A stretch of DNA of 64,000 bases from Dromiciops gliroides (GCF_019393635.1 NC_057862.1:676760314-676824313); one strand, 5' to 3'; numbered from the stretch's first letter, positions 35,304-47,029 are shown. Notes: a model not told the origin generated them from the letters alone. Numbers and translations are program-made.

Positions 35304-36403
35304 GTCAGTTCATAGACCCCCAGGTAAGTACCCATACAGTAAGATATGGAACAGTCCTAGAAGGAATAGGTTATTCCATTGATCAAATAGGAACAACCCC
35401 CTTTGTCAAAGTCACTTCCTGCAGGGAGCCCTCCTGGATTAGCCTCCCTGAGAGCACTTGTTAAATGCTTAGGATACCACTCAGCCTTTTGTGCTAGGCT
35501 TTGTGGGAGGCATGCCCATGCAGGGGACAAGGTTTTCGGTGACTGCCATTGATCACAGGCATTGTTCTCCAGAACAGCTCTTGATTTTCACTTCCTTTTT
35601 AGGAGTCAGTCAACCGACTCTCTACCAGGCACAGTCAACACTGGGGATACAGAGACAAAAGAGAGAGTCCTTACCCTCAGGGAGTTTCCATTCTAACTGG
35701 GGAGATACATTTAGCTATAGAAGTGTCATATACACAAAGTGAGTCAATGGTGGTTATGGGAGGGAGGACTCCCTGCACGCTGTGCAGAACATCGATCCCT
35801 TCCTTCTTTTCAGTAACTGCTTTTGCTTCAGGTCCTAAGAAAGAGCCTATTCAAGCAGGCGTGCTGGGCAGGAAGTTTTCAGCCAGAGGCTGTGCCATAC
35901 ATTTCCAAGAAGGTCAGCAGCAGGTTTCCAACCACCAGGGCACCATTGAGTACCCATTTCTAGAAGTTTCTACAGGGACGTGATGTGAACATTGTACTCT
36001 CCTTGGGGGCGCTGGTCTACCAGGGAATTGTATTTAATTTATCATGAATTATACCCAGGCATCTCTAGCTTGAAGAGGAAGATGTCTAAACTAGCCTGGG
36101 CCCCCAGACTCTCTGTCCCAATGCAAACTTAGGTAACCATTGCCTTCCTTCTGTTAATTATCTCCAATTTACCACATATGTGTATTCATATTATAGGTAC
36201 CTATGTATACAGTATACCACATGTGTTTTACATAAATCAATATTTTATACCTATATTTATATGTTTATACATATATAAATATGTATAAATTTGTATATAT
36301 GCATATATAAATACAAACACGTTTATGTGTTTATGCATATACACATTTACATCTATGTATATACTTGTCAACAGGCAATCACAACATACTATACATATAT
36401 TTT

Positions 36404-36543
36404 ATTTTTTGGATGAAGCAATTGGGGTTAAGTGACTTACCCAGGGTCACACAGCTAGTGTCAAGTGTCTGAGGCTGGATTTGAACTCAGGTCCTCCTGA
36501 TTCCAGGGCTGGTGCTCTATCCACTGCACCAACTAGCTGCCCC
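36404..36543 (-). mobile_element. CORE-SINE
   Basis: Minus-strand copy ending at accaactagctgcccc; followed at once by an L2-type 3' tail. Confidence 0.88.
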
Positions 36544-36544
36544 T

Positions 36545-36665
36545 ATGTGCTATTTCTCCCATTAGACTTTAAGCTCCTTGAGGGCAGAGCCTGTCTTTTG
36601 CCTTTGTATCCTCAGTGCTTAGCACAGTGCCTGGTATGTAGTAGGCACTTAATAAATGCTGGTTG
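36545..36665 (+). repeat. L2-type 3' tail
   Basis: ttagactttaagctccttga, then gcacagtgcctggtatgtag and ggcacttaataaatgctg. Confidence 0.75.
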
Positions 36666-36899
36666 ATTGAGCTGAGGCAAAGAAAAGATAGTTTAAAATA
36701 CAGGCTGGTTTATCATTTCAGAATTAAACAATGGAAATCACTTGTCCATCCCTCCTGGAGCACTCCTTTCACTCCTGGCATTTGACCAAGATGTCTCTTC
36801 CCCTTACATTGTTTGTTTTTGTTTTTTTGCGGGGCATCAGAACTGAGATTTGAACTCTGCCTGGAAGTGGCTACTATTTCTATAGCGCTTTACAGTAGT

Positions 36900-37587
36900 T
36901 TATCTTCTTTTTCTCACGATTGCAGAGCTCACCCCACTTCCACTTTGTCTCTTACCACCGGAGGAAGTGTCAGGGCTAACAATTCGGACCCGGGTCCTCT
37001 GGCGCCAGCAAATCCAGCTCCCTCCCAAGGAGGTCTATGAATTGTGGGCCAGAATCATTCTTATTGTCCCTCACGTCCAGGACCCCCGCCTTCCTCCTTC
37101 GATGCCCCTGGGGTAGGAGGACCCATTTAAACCCTCCGCGGCTGCGTGGCCACAGTGCAGCCACAGGCCCAGGTGCAGAACGCAGAGTCACCGGGGGTAG
37201 ACTTGGCTGCGAGCGTTGTTTAGGGGCCGGCCCCACGCTCCCGAGCCTGGGAGATGACTCGCGAGGGCAGGAGCCTGACCCAGCTCGAAGGCCGAGTTGC
37301 TCCCTGCTGACTCAGTGTGTCCCCGCGAGGGCTTCCCAGTTCTGACTGTCCTGGGCACGTCCCTTAAAAGGAGTCGGGTTCTCTTTAAGAGCGGCCAGTC
37401 GGTGGAGATTTGCTGGAGAGAGTCGAGTCCGCTACTTCCCGGGAGTCGAGGGAGGCGCCGCAGACTTCCCTGGAGGACCAGCTCCACCCGCTGTGCCACC
37501 GCGCCTGGGCACTGGGCGGGCAGGGAGGGGAGGGGAGCTCTTGGGGTCTGCCACCACCGCCTATCTGCTGCCGGGAGGGAAGGCAGC
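36900..37587 (+). promoter_or_regulatory. DYSF: DYSF canonical promoter region
   Basis: GC-rich DNA with many CpGs before dysferlin exon 1. A perfect CArG box (CC-TTAAAA-GG) lies at 37362-37371, 217 bp upstream of the ATG, and an AP-1-type TGACTCA lies at 37308-37314. No clear TATA box is seen. A CArG box is an SRF site, which fits muscle expression; function is inferred. Confidence 0.65.
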
Positions 37588-37675
37588 ATGCTCAGGGTTT
37601 TCATCCTCTATGCAGAAAACACCCGAACCGGGGATAGCGACGTCAGCGATGCCTACTGCTCCGTGGTGTTCCAAG
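37588..37675 (+). CDS. DYSF: DYSF canonical first coding exon
   Basis: The exon encodes [20 protein letters not shown] followed by DAYCSVVFQ and the first base of the next codon. This is the start of the N-terminal C2A domain of dysferlin, a sarcolemmal repair protein. The match to human [10 protein letters not shown]...SDAYCSAVF is close. The 88-bp coding length agrees with human exon 1 as I know it. The donor is CCAAG/GTAAGA and the start context has A at -3. Exon 2 and the rest of the gene lie beyond the window. Confidence 0.96.
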
Positions 37676-37779
37676 GTAAGAAGCCCGCGGGCAGATCGCG
37701 AGGGGGACAGGACAGGGAGACAGAAACACACGGAACCGAGGAGCTGGAGAGACTCCGCGCACGCACGCGCGAGGATCAT

Positions 37780-37935
37780 AGACCTAGAACTGCGACCTCA
37801 GAGACAATCTAACCCGGTACCCCGGTCTTTTTACAGAGGGGGAAACAGATTCCCCAAGAAATAAAATGATTTGCACAAGGTCACACAGGTAGTAAGTGAT
37901 AGAATTGGGTTTTGAACTCAGAGCCTCAGACGCCA
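37780..37935 (-). repeat. MIR
   Basis: Antisense MIR core (aaggtcacacaggtagtaag, then ttttgaactcagagcc) just inside DYSF intron 1. Confidence 0.65.
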
Positions 37936-38334
37936 AATCCCCACATAGATACACCAAGAGCCATAGAAGGAGACACACAGAGTTCATCAGAGTGCGAGAA
38001 AAAACTAGAAACTAACCGGAGACACAGAGCGAGACACCCAAAGGGTGAATGGGGTCCAGAGAGGGGGAAAGAAAATGAGGGACATCGGGTTACAGAAAGC
38101 TGCAGGACGTGCTCTCGAGACACGTACCGTGGGAGTTCAGGCCGGCCTGGGGGATCCGGGGCAGGTGGGGATGAATCCCGCTCTGCGACTCGAGTCTTGG
38201 GGGTCGGCTGGCTAGTTTTTTCCTTGGGATGCTCCGGGATCGATCTTTCCTCATGAGACCCTACATTCAGATTTCCACAACAGCAGCCGGCCTCCCACCC
38301 TACTCCCTCCCTCAGCATTGCCCTGGGACCAAGG

Positions 38335-38344
38335 TTATTTATAA
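38335..38344. promoter_or_regulatory. MEF2-type site in DYSF intron 1
   Basis: TTATTTATAA fits the MEF2 consensus YTAWWWWTAR exactly, 660 bp after the exon 1 donor. Activity is inferred. Confidence 0.4.
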
Positions 38345-38389
38345 CTTATAACTAGTCCCCCTCCCCCACCTTACTTCCACCCCGCTCTT

Positions 38390-41370
38390 CTTGCCTTTTT
38401 CTGCCTTCCTGGGCCAGGCTGAGTGACTCAGTCCTGTTCCCAGACCCCGGATGTTGGATGCGAACTGAGGTGTGAGACCCCCGCACCCCAACCCCACAGC
38501 CAGGGTCTGCAACTCTGAACAGAACTAACTTCCAAGCAGTGTCCTCCTGTTCAGAGGCTCCCTGAGGGTGGGAGCCACATCTCCTCCATTATGATGGGGG
38601 ACAATGTTCCTCAGCTCCCTGCCAATATTGTGTCATTGGGAACCTTATCCCTGAGCCTGGATAAGCAGGCAGCAGGACATTTCAGTGAGAAGCTGAGCCT
38701 GGTAACTTCCTCAGGAGCTCTGGCCATCCTGGGCTTGGAATTTTGGGGGGGCCCCACCCGTCAGATGCCTCTGTAGTCGGGCCACAGAATTTTGGGAGAG
38801 AGACCTTGAAGGCAGAGTGGTCAGTTGGGTCCTAGCTCTGCCTACTCCAATGATCCTCCCCCTTAAACCTGTTTTCTCTTGATCTCTATTCTTCTCCCCC
38901 TCCCCCTCCTCTGATTCTCTGCCTAGGCTGAGTCAGAGCCACGCCCACCACACTGGAATCTGCAACAGTATCTTTGGACATTAGCAGTCAAACACAGATG
39001 CTCACTTTCGTTTTCTTAATTATTAAAGAGGAAAGCTGCTAAAAGTAATTATCAAAGGACAGAAATATTCACAGAGGACTAGGAATCAAGGGGTCTGAGT
39101 TAGAATCCTGACACTGCTATTTGCTGTTTGACCTTGGACAAGAGACCTCATCTCCAGGCCTCAGTTCCTTCTTCTATAAATGGGGATGGGGTGGGGTGGG
39201 ATTTTTATGCACTTTAAGGACTCTTCCACTGGGAACATTCTATGATCCTTGATAACAAGCACCCATTTATGTGCCCCCCAAAGCCCGACTCTGTTTATAT
39301 CTAGGCAGGAGTGCTCATGGGATGTCAAACTTCTCGTTTTGTATTGATGTGAAGACTCCCCAGGAACATGTACTTACAGCCCACAGCTATAGAAGCATGC
39401 ACATGGATTCTTTTCAGTTCCTGGCATGGACATTGGCCTTCAAACAGTCTATATCCATCAATCCAGAGAGTTGAGCACTAGGAAGACAGACAGTGTATCT
39501 GCCCGGACAAGTGCAGATCAGGGTGGGAAGCTGGGTATTGCTTCTGTTTGGTGAATATTGCATGCTGGTGGAAGCAGCATAGACACGTGTGTGTGTGTGT
39601 GTGTGTGTGTGTATACTGGCCAGCCCATGTGTGTGCAAAGACTGACATATATGCTTGTGAGGACACAGAGACAGACAGACATTCTCCTGGGCTCTTTCTG
39701 CTAACACTCCAGTGCAAGTGATCTCTATAGAATTATGCCTATCTCAGGAAATGGACTTTGCCAAGGTGTCAGGGGTCTCCATAATGTCTCCTGGGGAGGA
39801 GGGGAGGAAGCCAGGGGCAGAATGTGGAAGATAATGTTAGGAATTTCGCCTTCTGTGTGGGGAGGGGAAGAGAGAAGTCACTGACTTTGGCCTGAGTGAG
39901 GGGAAGATGGAAATTATTCCCCCTACCCCCACACCTTGCTCCCCTAGAGGAGAGAGCTACCTATATGACAGGACCCCTGACTAGGATCTTCCTAAGCAAG
40001 ACAATGGGGAAGAAGGGAGGGTATTTTTCACCCCTTGCCCCATGGCTCATGGCTTCATCATTTCTGTTTTCTTCCCTGGACTTCGTCTTTGTTTGGGTAA
40101 CCTGCACACATCTTCTCTTCCTTCTGGCCCCTCCTCTTCCTCCATCTCCTATATGCATCTCAACTCCAGAGACATTTTCTGTTCAGTTTTGATATTGCCA
40201 ACCTACTCAAACCCTTTCATGCTCAGAACGTGGTTCCTGCATTAGACATTAGGGACCCACCATCTGATGAATACAAAGGGGCTGTTTTTAAGGACCTCTT
40301 GGTCTGATGCTCAGGGAGCCTCTGGCCTGATTGGGGAGACAGTCTCCATGCTGTGGGGGTGGCAGGGAAAAACAGGGTCCCCTCTATACTCCTGAAATAA
40401 ACAGACTAGGAGACTGACAATTTCTAGAGATTGATCCCATCTTATTTTCCCCTCTAGAATCCTCTCCCCAACCATAATCCTTTTTGGGGGGTGGGGGGTG
40501 GGGTGGGGGAGAGGCAGCTGGGATTGCTCAGAGTCACACAACTAGTGTCTGAAGTGGGAATTTGAACTCAGGTCTTCCTGACTCTAGGGCTGGTGCTTCA
40601 TTTTGACACCTACCTGCCCCCTCCCCAATGATTCTTGATGCTTATAGCTTTATTCATCATGGCATATGGAGAAGTTAGACTCCCAGGAGCAGGGCAACTG
40701 AGGTTGAGCCCCACTCATCTTGAGATTCCCTAGCTGTGGGGAATGGGTAAATCGATTAAACCTTTCTGGGCTTTAATTTCCTCCCCGGAAACTAGGACAA
40801 TAATACCCTACCTGAGAGAAAGCACTTTGTAAACCTTAACATGCTAAATAAAACTGGGGTCATTAATTGTGTGCTTTCTAAACTTTGTCCTATACCAGAG
40901 GACCTGTCTTTTTTTTGGGAGGGTGGCAGGGCTTTATTGTTGTCTTTTACATTGTAATAATCATTTCCCCCATCTCTCTCCTCCCTCACTGAGTCCTCCC
41001 TTGTGATATGGGAAACAGTTAAGCAAAGACAACACAGCCACAACTCTGTTAATGTAAGTAAGACCCATTCAGCAGTCATAGTCCCTCACCTCTTTACCCA
41101 AAAGAGGGAAATGAATGTCACAGTCTGCCCTCCCAGGCTAGGATTGGCCATTATGATGCATCTGAGTTAGGAGCCCTCCAGAGGGGTCACTTACAACAAT
41201 GTACATATTGTTCTTCTTTTTCTTCACTCTCTCCATTCAAACAGACCTTCCATGGATGATCTTCTCCAATAGTTATATTCTGCAGTGGAATGAGGACTTG
41301 CAGAGAGTGGGAATTATGACTGTCCCTTTAGTCTGGGAGCTTCCTGAAGCTAAGGATCACATTTTCATAG
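38390..41370 (+). other. DYSF intron, few repeats
   Basis: Largely unique-looking intron. It contains MIR at about 39090-39240 and 40720-40860, (GT)n at 39588-39612, and a degraded CORE-SINE at 40479-40621. No coding exon is supported. Confidence 0.5.
40479..40621 (-). mobile_element. CORE-SINE, degraded
   Basis: aattgaactc-type region aatttgaactcaggtcttcc and final cctgcccc are visible. The left side is an interrupted G-run. Confidence 0.7.
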
Positions 41371-41376
41371 CATTAA

Positions 41377-41530
41377 ATTCAATTCTTTCATTTTACCAGG
41401 GAGGAAACTGAGTCCCACGGGGTTTAAATGACTTGTCCAAGATCACACAGATAGTACACATATGAGGAGGGATTTCAACTCAGGTCTTTCTGATTCCAAC
41501 CCTAGTATTCTGTCTCCTCTGCTTCAAAGC
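41377..41530 (-). repeat. MIR
   Basis: Antisense core gaggaaactgagtcccacgg, then ggatttcaactcaggtcttt. Confidence 0.7.
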
Positions 41531-41879
41531 TTTTCCCTTGGCGTCTCCCTCTTCCAGTTTAGTGTGGGACTAAGAGCCCTCAGATTCATTCAGCTGAAGG
41601 CACTAGTTAACGCTGATCCTTGCGGCCCCATGCTGTGGGTGAACTTGGCCGCTCTTTCAGCTGTCCGACTTGTCCTCCTCCCCTACGTGCTCGGCCAGCC
41701 GGATCGTATTTCACCTCCCGCATTAGCGATCTTGACCCATTCCCGAATCTGCGATTCCAAGACCATGCCGGCTTCCCTTTCTCTGGATGCCAGGCTGGTG
41801 AATAATTACCCAGAAAACTTTGGCCCGAGGTAAACTCTGGTCAATGGATAACATTTCTAGCAAGCCCTCCTAACTAGCT

Positions 41880-42675
41880 CATGATCATCTTTCCCCCTTC
41901 CCTGGATTCCACTGAATTCACAATCTGTCCCGCGAAATCTCTTTGTCCTGACCCAGCTCCTCACCAGATTAATCCGGGATCTAGCTGCCCCGGCCTGGGG
42001 TGGTGCCTAGGGCCAATCTCTTCAATGCCTTCTCACTCCCCTCTGCTTCACCAACTCCTTGCCAGCCACCGTGTTGTGGACAAATCCTTTTTGATCCTTA
42101 ATTCAGTCAGGAGAAAGTTGAGCTCTCTTAGAGTCACTTGTTCCTACACCTGCCACATCTCTCATATACGGGCCCTTCTCTTACTCACACACCACAGGCC
42201 CTCATCACCTTTCAATGACCAGCCCCCGATCCTCCCCTCCCCCCACTCCAACTGGTCTTCCGGTCAGCGGCCAAAGCGATCACCCCTCCCACCTGCTCTA
42301 ACAAAATCCAGTGGTTCTTCATACCTCCCCCCCCCCCCATCAAATATAAACTCTGGCTTTGAAAGCCCTTCAAAAACCTATCTCTGACCCATCTTTCCAG
42401 TGTGATCTCCTATTACAGTCCCCCCCCTCCACCCCCACTCCAAGGCCCAGTTAAACTGGCCAACTCACTGTTCCTGGTACTCGACAATCCATCCATCCCT
42501 CACTTTTGTGCACACACTGTTCCCCAAGCCCAGAACACATTCGATCTTCATCTTCACCTTTTCAAGTCCCTAAGGCCCTTCAAAACACACCTCAACTGCC
42601 CACTTCTACTGGTCTTGCCAAAATCCTCACTTATTAGTGCACCTCCATTTCTCTCTTTGTGTGTATGAGTGGTGT

Positions 42676-42717
<42 letters not shown>

Positions 42718-42880
42718 GTATATGTATATATATATTGTTTGTGCACAGAATATCCTCAATAGAAAGCAAACTCTGAGTTCAGGGGCTATATCGTGGAATG
42801 CTCTCCCTCCTTACCTTTGTATTTTGTAGCTGCCCTCACCCCCTCCATTTAACCTTGAATATGTTTTGTGTTCATCAAAA
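41880..42880 (+). mobile_element. L2 LINE 3' portion
   Basis: The plus-strand text and frame (SGSSYLPPP-type, FESPSKTYL, then LKSLRPFKTHLNCPLL at about 42555-42607) resemble the end of an L2-class reverse transcriptase and its 3'UTR. (CT)n and (TA)n lie at 42676-42734. Confidence 0.6.
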
Positions 42881-43015
42881 ACAAGTATTTAATAAACACC
42901 TACTATGTTCGAAGGACCTGGGGAATAAAAATCCAATGAATGAGATAATCCCTGTTAGCAAAGTGTTTACATTCTAACAGAGAAGACAAGTAGTACAGAG
43001 TAAATGGAGAGAGAA

Positions 43016-43255
43016 TAGGGCAGTTTGATGGTACAGTGCTAGGCCTGGAGTCAAGCAGACTCATCTTCATGAGTTCCAATGTGGTCTTAGACACGAGTTG
43101 TGTGACCCTGAGCAAGTCACTGAACCCTGTTTGCCTCAGTTTCCTCATCTGTAAAATGAACTGGAAAAGGAAATGGCAAACCACTCCAGTATCTCTGCCG
43201 GGAAAACCCCAAATTGGGCCATGAAGAGTCAGACAAGGAATGGACAACAACAAAG
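43016..43255 (+). mobile_element. RTE-tailed SINE
   Basis: Tail blocks ggcaaaccactccagtatct, then gggccatgaagagtcagaca, with an A/C-rich end. It lies inside the L2 copy. Confidence 0.8.
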
Positions 43256-43598
43256 TTATAAGTAAGGTAGCTTTCCCTTGACCAGTAGCAGTGTAGGGGA
43301 AACAAGCAAGGATTGAAGGTGGTCCCTGAGCCTTGTCTTGAAGGGAGGGAGGGATTCTATGAGGAAGAGATGAGGAGGGAGGCTTGGAGAAAGGAGAACA
43401 GAGAGGAACAGAGAGAAGTCCAGTGTGGCTGGATCACAGAGTGATGTACAGCAAGGCTAGAAAGATAGGTTAGGGCCAGGTTGCATAGGAGCTAAAAGGA
43501 GGAATTGAAAGCATTTTTGGCAGTATCGTGGAGGAGGGACTGAAGTGGGGGGAGACTTGAGGTTGGGGACTGATTAAGAGGTGGCTGTAATAATCTCA

Positions 43599-44021
43599 TG
43601 ATTTCAGAAAGGCCTGGAAAGACTTGTATGAACTGATGCATAATGAAGTGGGCAGAACCAAAAGAATGTTGTACACGGTGAAAGCAATAATGTTTGATGA
43701 AGAACTGTGAATGACTTAACGATTCTCAGCAATACAATGATGCAAGACAGTCCCAAAGGCCCAATGATGAAGCATGCTATCCACCTCCAAAGAAAGAACT
43801 GATATTGATGGAACACAGACCGAAGCAGGCTATGTTTCACTTTTATTTTTTTCTTTGATTCAAGTTTTCTTGTACAAAATGACTAATATAGTAATGGCTT
43901 ACATAATTGCACATGTATAACCCATCTATGATTGCTTATTGCCTCAGGGAGGGTGGAAGGGAGGAAAGGATAAAAATTGGAACCCCAAACTATAAATAAA
44001 AATGTTTATTACTTAAAAAAA
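43599..44021 (+). mobile_element. L1 3'UTR, 5'-truncated
   Basis: Plus-strand L1 3' end with blocks aactgtgaatgactta and caatacaatgatgcaaga, and a poly-A tail. Flanked by taataatctca at 43588 and 44022. Confidence 0.9.
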
Positions 44022-44205
44022 TAATAATCTCAGTGAGAGGTGATGCACATCTGAGCAGAAGTGGCTGTGGTATGAGTGGAGAGAAGCAATGAGATAGCAG
44101 AGATGCTGTGATTGTAGATATGGTGAGGGTTTGACAGCTGACTGGAAATGTGAGGTGATAGAGAGGAAGGAGCCGAGGGTAATGAGTTAAGAAAGGATGG
44201 TGGTG

Positions 44206-44354
44206 GGGCAGCTAGGTGGCGAAGTGGATAGAGCACTGGCCCTGGAGTTAGGAGTACCTGAGTTCAAATCCAGCCTCAGACACTTAACACTTAACTAGCT
44301 GTGTGACCCTGGGCAAGTCACTTAACCCCAATTGCCTCACCAAAAAAAAAAAAA
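44206..44354 (+). mobile_element. CORE-SINE
   Basis: Flanked by aaggatggtggtg at 44193 and 44355. Confidence 0.93.
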
Positions 44355-44448
44355 AAGGATGGTGGTGACTGACAAAAATAGAGAAATTTGGAAGAGGGGA
44401 GGGAATGGGGGGAAAGATCCTGAGTTCAGTTTTGGGCATGCTGAATTT

Positions 44449-44605
44449 TTTTTTTTTTTTTTTTTTTTTAGTGAGGCAATTGGGGTTAAGTGACTTGCAC
44501 AGGGTCACACAGCTAGTAAGTGTTAAGTGTCTGAGGCCGGATTTGAACTCAGGTACTCCTGACTCCAGGGCCGGTGCTCTATCCACTGCGCCACCTAGCT
44601 GCCCC
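44449..44605 (-). mobile_element. CORE-SINE, inverted partner
   Basis: Flanked by tgggcatgctgaattt at 44433 and 44606. It lies 94 bp from the plus-strand copy. Confidence 0.95.
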
Positions 44606-44866
44606 TGGGCATGCTGAATTTGAGAAGTCTCCAAGAAATACAGCTTGAAATGCTGTTTATATTGGAAATTGATGGTGTAGGATTGAAGCTCGGGGGGTGA
44701 GATAGGGCAGGGTATTGGTTTGTAATAGCATGTAACAGTAATTAGCTCATTTTAAGCCTAGGGGAAATAGAATGGAGTCCAAGGTCCACTTGGTCTCCTC
44801 TTCTTTAGCATTAAGGAGTTTACTTTAGACAAACAATTAGGAATTTAGTCACAATCACTCTGAGCC

Positions 44867-45586
44867 GGAGTCATTACATACAGCAGAAGCAGCAGCAGCA
44901 GAGGCAGCAGCAGAAACAGAGCTGCAAGGCCAAGATGTATGACTTCACAGAGGATCGGACTGCTGAGTTCAGAGGCCTTCCAGCTGTTTGACCGTGGAAA
45001 GGTCTTATACAGCCAGTGTGGGAACGTGATGTGGGCCTTGGGCCAGAATCCCACCAATGCTGAGGTGCTCAAGGTCTTAGGGAATCCCAAGAGTGATGAG
45101 ATGAATGTGAAGGTGCTGGACTTTGAACTCTTTCTGCCAATGCTGCAGACCGTAGCAAAGAATAAGGACCAGGGCACATATGAAGACTATGTAGAGGGGC
45201 TTCGGGTGTTTGAAAAGGAAGGGAACGGCACAGTCATGAGCGCTGAAATACGGCATGTCCTTATCACTCTGGGTGAGAAGATGACTGAGGAAGAAGTGGA
45301 AGTGTTGGTGGCAGGGCATGAGGACAGCAACGGTTGTATCAACTATGAAGAGCTAGTCCAGATGGTGCTGAATGGCTGAGAACAAAAGTCCCCTTTTCAC
45401 AAAGAATCCCCTAACTTTCTCAGTGTGAAAATGATCCTTTCGCCCCTGAAGCAACTAACTATATTGTCAGGGTTACCAACATCCTTCCTTCCAACCCCCA
45501 CCACATGTCCTCTTTGGCCTACCTGCTCTCTGCTTTCACCAAATTAAACTTGCTAACTGCTCCTAAAAACAACAACAACAAAAAAC
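44867..45586 (+). pseudogene. MYL6 processed pseudogene
   Basis: This is an intronless copy of the mRNA for myosin essential light chain 6, an EF-hand subunit of smooth-muscle and non-muscle myosin II. The 15-bp duplication caatcactctgagcc at 44852 and 45587, together with an A/C-rich tail, marks L1-mediated insertion. The ATG at 44935 opens [14 protein letters not shown], then a 2-base deletion shifts the frame and meets a stop. The following frame is otherwise readable from [17 protein letters not shown] to [19 protein letters not shown] and TGA at 45377-45379. Three codons of the first EF loop are also missing. Near its 3' end lies ATTAAA. Any protein from it would lack the true N terminus. 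Confidence 0.95.
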
Positions 45587-46009
45587 CAATCACTCTGAGC
45601 CCCCAGTTAGGAAAATTCCTAACATTTAGGCAGAGATTATAGTCTAATTTTACAACCAGTTAGTTAGATAGAAAGATAGAAATCTAGTTAATTTCTGCCT
45701 CCTTTGTGATTGAGGCAAAATTCAGTTTACTGGAAACATTTGGGTAAAGAAACAGCAGATTATATTGTGGTATATGTAGATAGACAGACACCAAGAAGGG
45801 AAATTGAGGAAAGAGTCAACTTTTTCTCAGGACTTCCCCTCAGGACAGATCTGCTCTGAGATGCCTGTAGAGCCAGTGATTGTTCTTGGTATTTCTCTTC
45901 CCTACCACAGTTCAGTCCTACCTTTGTCAAACACACTACTCATGGCTCCAAACATTCCCACGTGTGTCCTAAATCAGATTAAAATGTATTTTTTATCTTA
46001 ATGTGATTG

Positions 46010-46078
46010 TATATGTATATACATACACACATGTACACACATATACATATATGCACATATATGTACACACACATGTGT
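46010..46078. repeat. AC/TA dinucleotide-rich repeat
   Basis: Alternating TATACATACACACATGTACA-like units. Confidence 0.8.
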
Positions 46079-46217
46079 GGTTTTCTAAGTCAATATGCTT
46101 CCTACACGAGTCCTTATAAATGATTTAGTGGTCGCCATTTCTATTTGAGTTCAACATCATTGTCCTATATCTTATTTGTTCCAACCTCTCCACTTCCTGG
46201 CCCTCAGGATGTCTCTC

Positions 46218-46248
<31 letters not shown>

Positions 46249-46559
46249 GTCTCTCTGTCTCTCTCTCTCCCCCCCCCTATGTCCCCCTTCCCCTTTTCTC
46301 TCATATTCTGTATCTGCTTAAATATGTAAAAAAGCTCCTTCCTTTTTATCCTAATTCCTTAGGGTATGACTAAGTCTCTCATATAATGGCTTTAAATCCC
46401 AGGAGTTATACAGGCCCTAGTCACCCTACTTTTTGATTGAATGAATGATTTAATCTCTAAGTGTTCTTACTGAACAATGGTCATTTCTTTGGGGAGGAGA
46501 GTGCATTTAAAAAGACCTCATAAAAAATAGAGTGCAATTAGGTTGCGGGCTTTAAGTGC

Positions 46560-46740
46560 CACGATGTATAGGAAAGAACAGCTGGATTTAGCATGGAGTG
46601 ACCTAGGTTCCAGTTGCAGCTCCATCACTTTCTGTGATTTGGAGCATGTCCCTTAACCTCTCTGAGCCCGTTTCCTCAACTGTAAAATGAGAGGATTGGG
46701 TTAGATCACCTAAGGTTCCCTCTTGGTCTAATTCTATGAT
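46560..46740 (+). repeat. MIR
   Basis: Core cttaacctctctgagcccgt, then actgtaaaatgagagga. Confidence 0.75.
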
Positions 46741-46784
46741 GCCAATGGGGAGTGATTATGAGATTATAGACTTTCCTACTGAAG

Positions 46785-46858
46785 TTTTTTTTTGTTTTTG
46801 GTGAGGCAATTGGGGTTTAAGTGACTTGCCCAGGGTCACACAGCCACCTAGCTGCCCC
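46785..46858 (-). mobile_element. CORE-SINE, internally deleted
   Basis: Core joined directly to the head (cacacagccacctagctgcc), so the B-box region is missing. Confidence 0.85.
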
Positions 46859-46869
46859 TAAAGGCAACC

Positions 46870-47029
46870 TTTTTTGGGGGGGGGCAGGGCAATGATGGTC
46901 AAGTGACTTGTCCAGGGTCACACAGCTAGCAAGTGTCAAGTAAGTGTACACACTTTTGTACACAGATTTGAACTCAGGTCCTTCTGAATCCAGGGCCGAT
47001 GCTTTATCCACTGTGCCACCTAGCTGCCC
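46870..47029 (-). mobile_element. CORE-SINE
   Basis: Same strand as the previous copy, 11 bp away; has a small duplication in its middle (aagtgtcaagtaagtgta). Confidence 0.88.

Larger units (their letters stand above)
34846..35333 (-). mobile_element. DNA-transposon-like repeat carrying two SINEs (copy 2)
   Basis: It starts cagggttcttaat and ends agacccccaggtaagtaccc. The interior matches the 11660 family in reverse (ggattgcaaaggaaaacaat). The two CORE-SINEs below split it. Confidence 0.65.
42880..44700 (-). mobile_element. One L2 LINE copy cut by four younger insertions
   Basis: L2 antisense text is continuous when the pieces 42880-43015, 43256-43598, 44022-44205, 44355-44448 and 44606-44700 are joined. 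The RT-derived block gtgtggctggatcacagagt and later ttttgggcatgctgaatttg keep the expected order. Confidence 0.75.

Noticed and set aside
37188..37864. Overlapping frames around DYSF exon 1
   Set aside because: They are composition effects in GC-rich DNA; only the frame at 37588 matches a known protein.
41881..42387. 168-codon plus-strand frame
   Set aside because: It lies in L2-type LINE text with low-complexity C runs and has no start or splice context.
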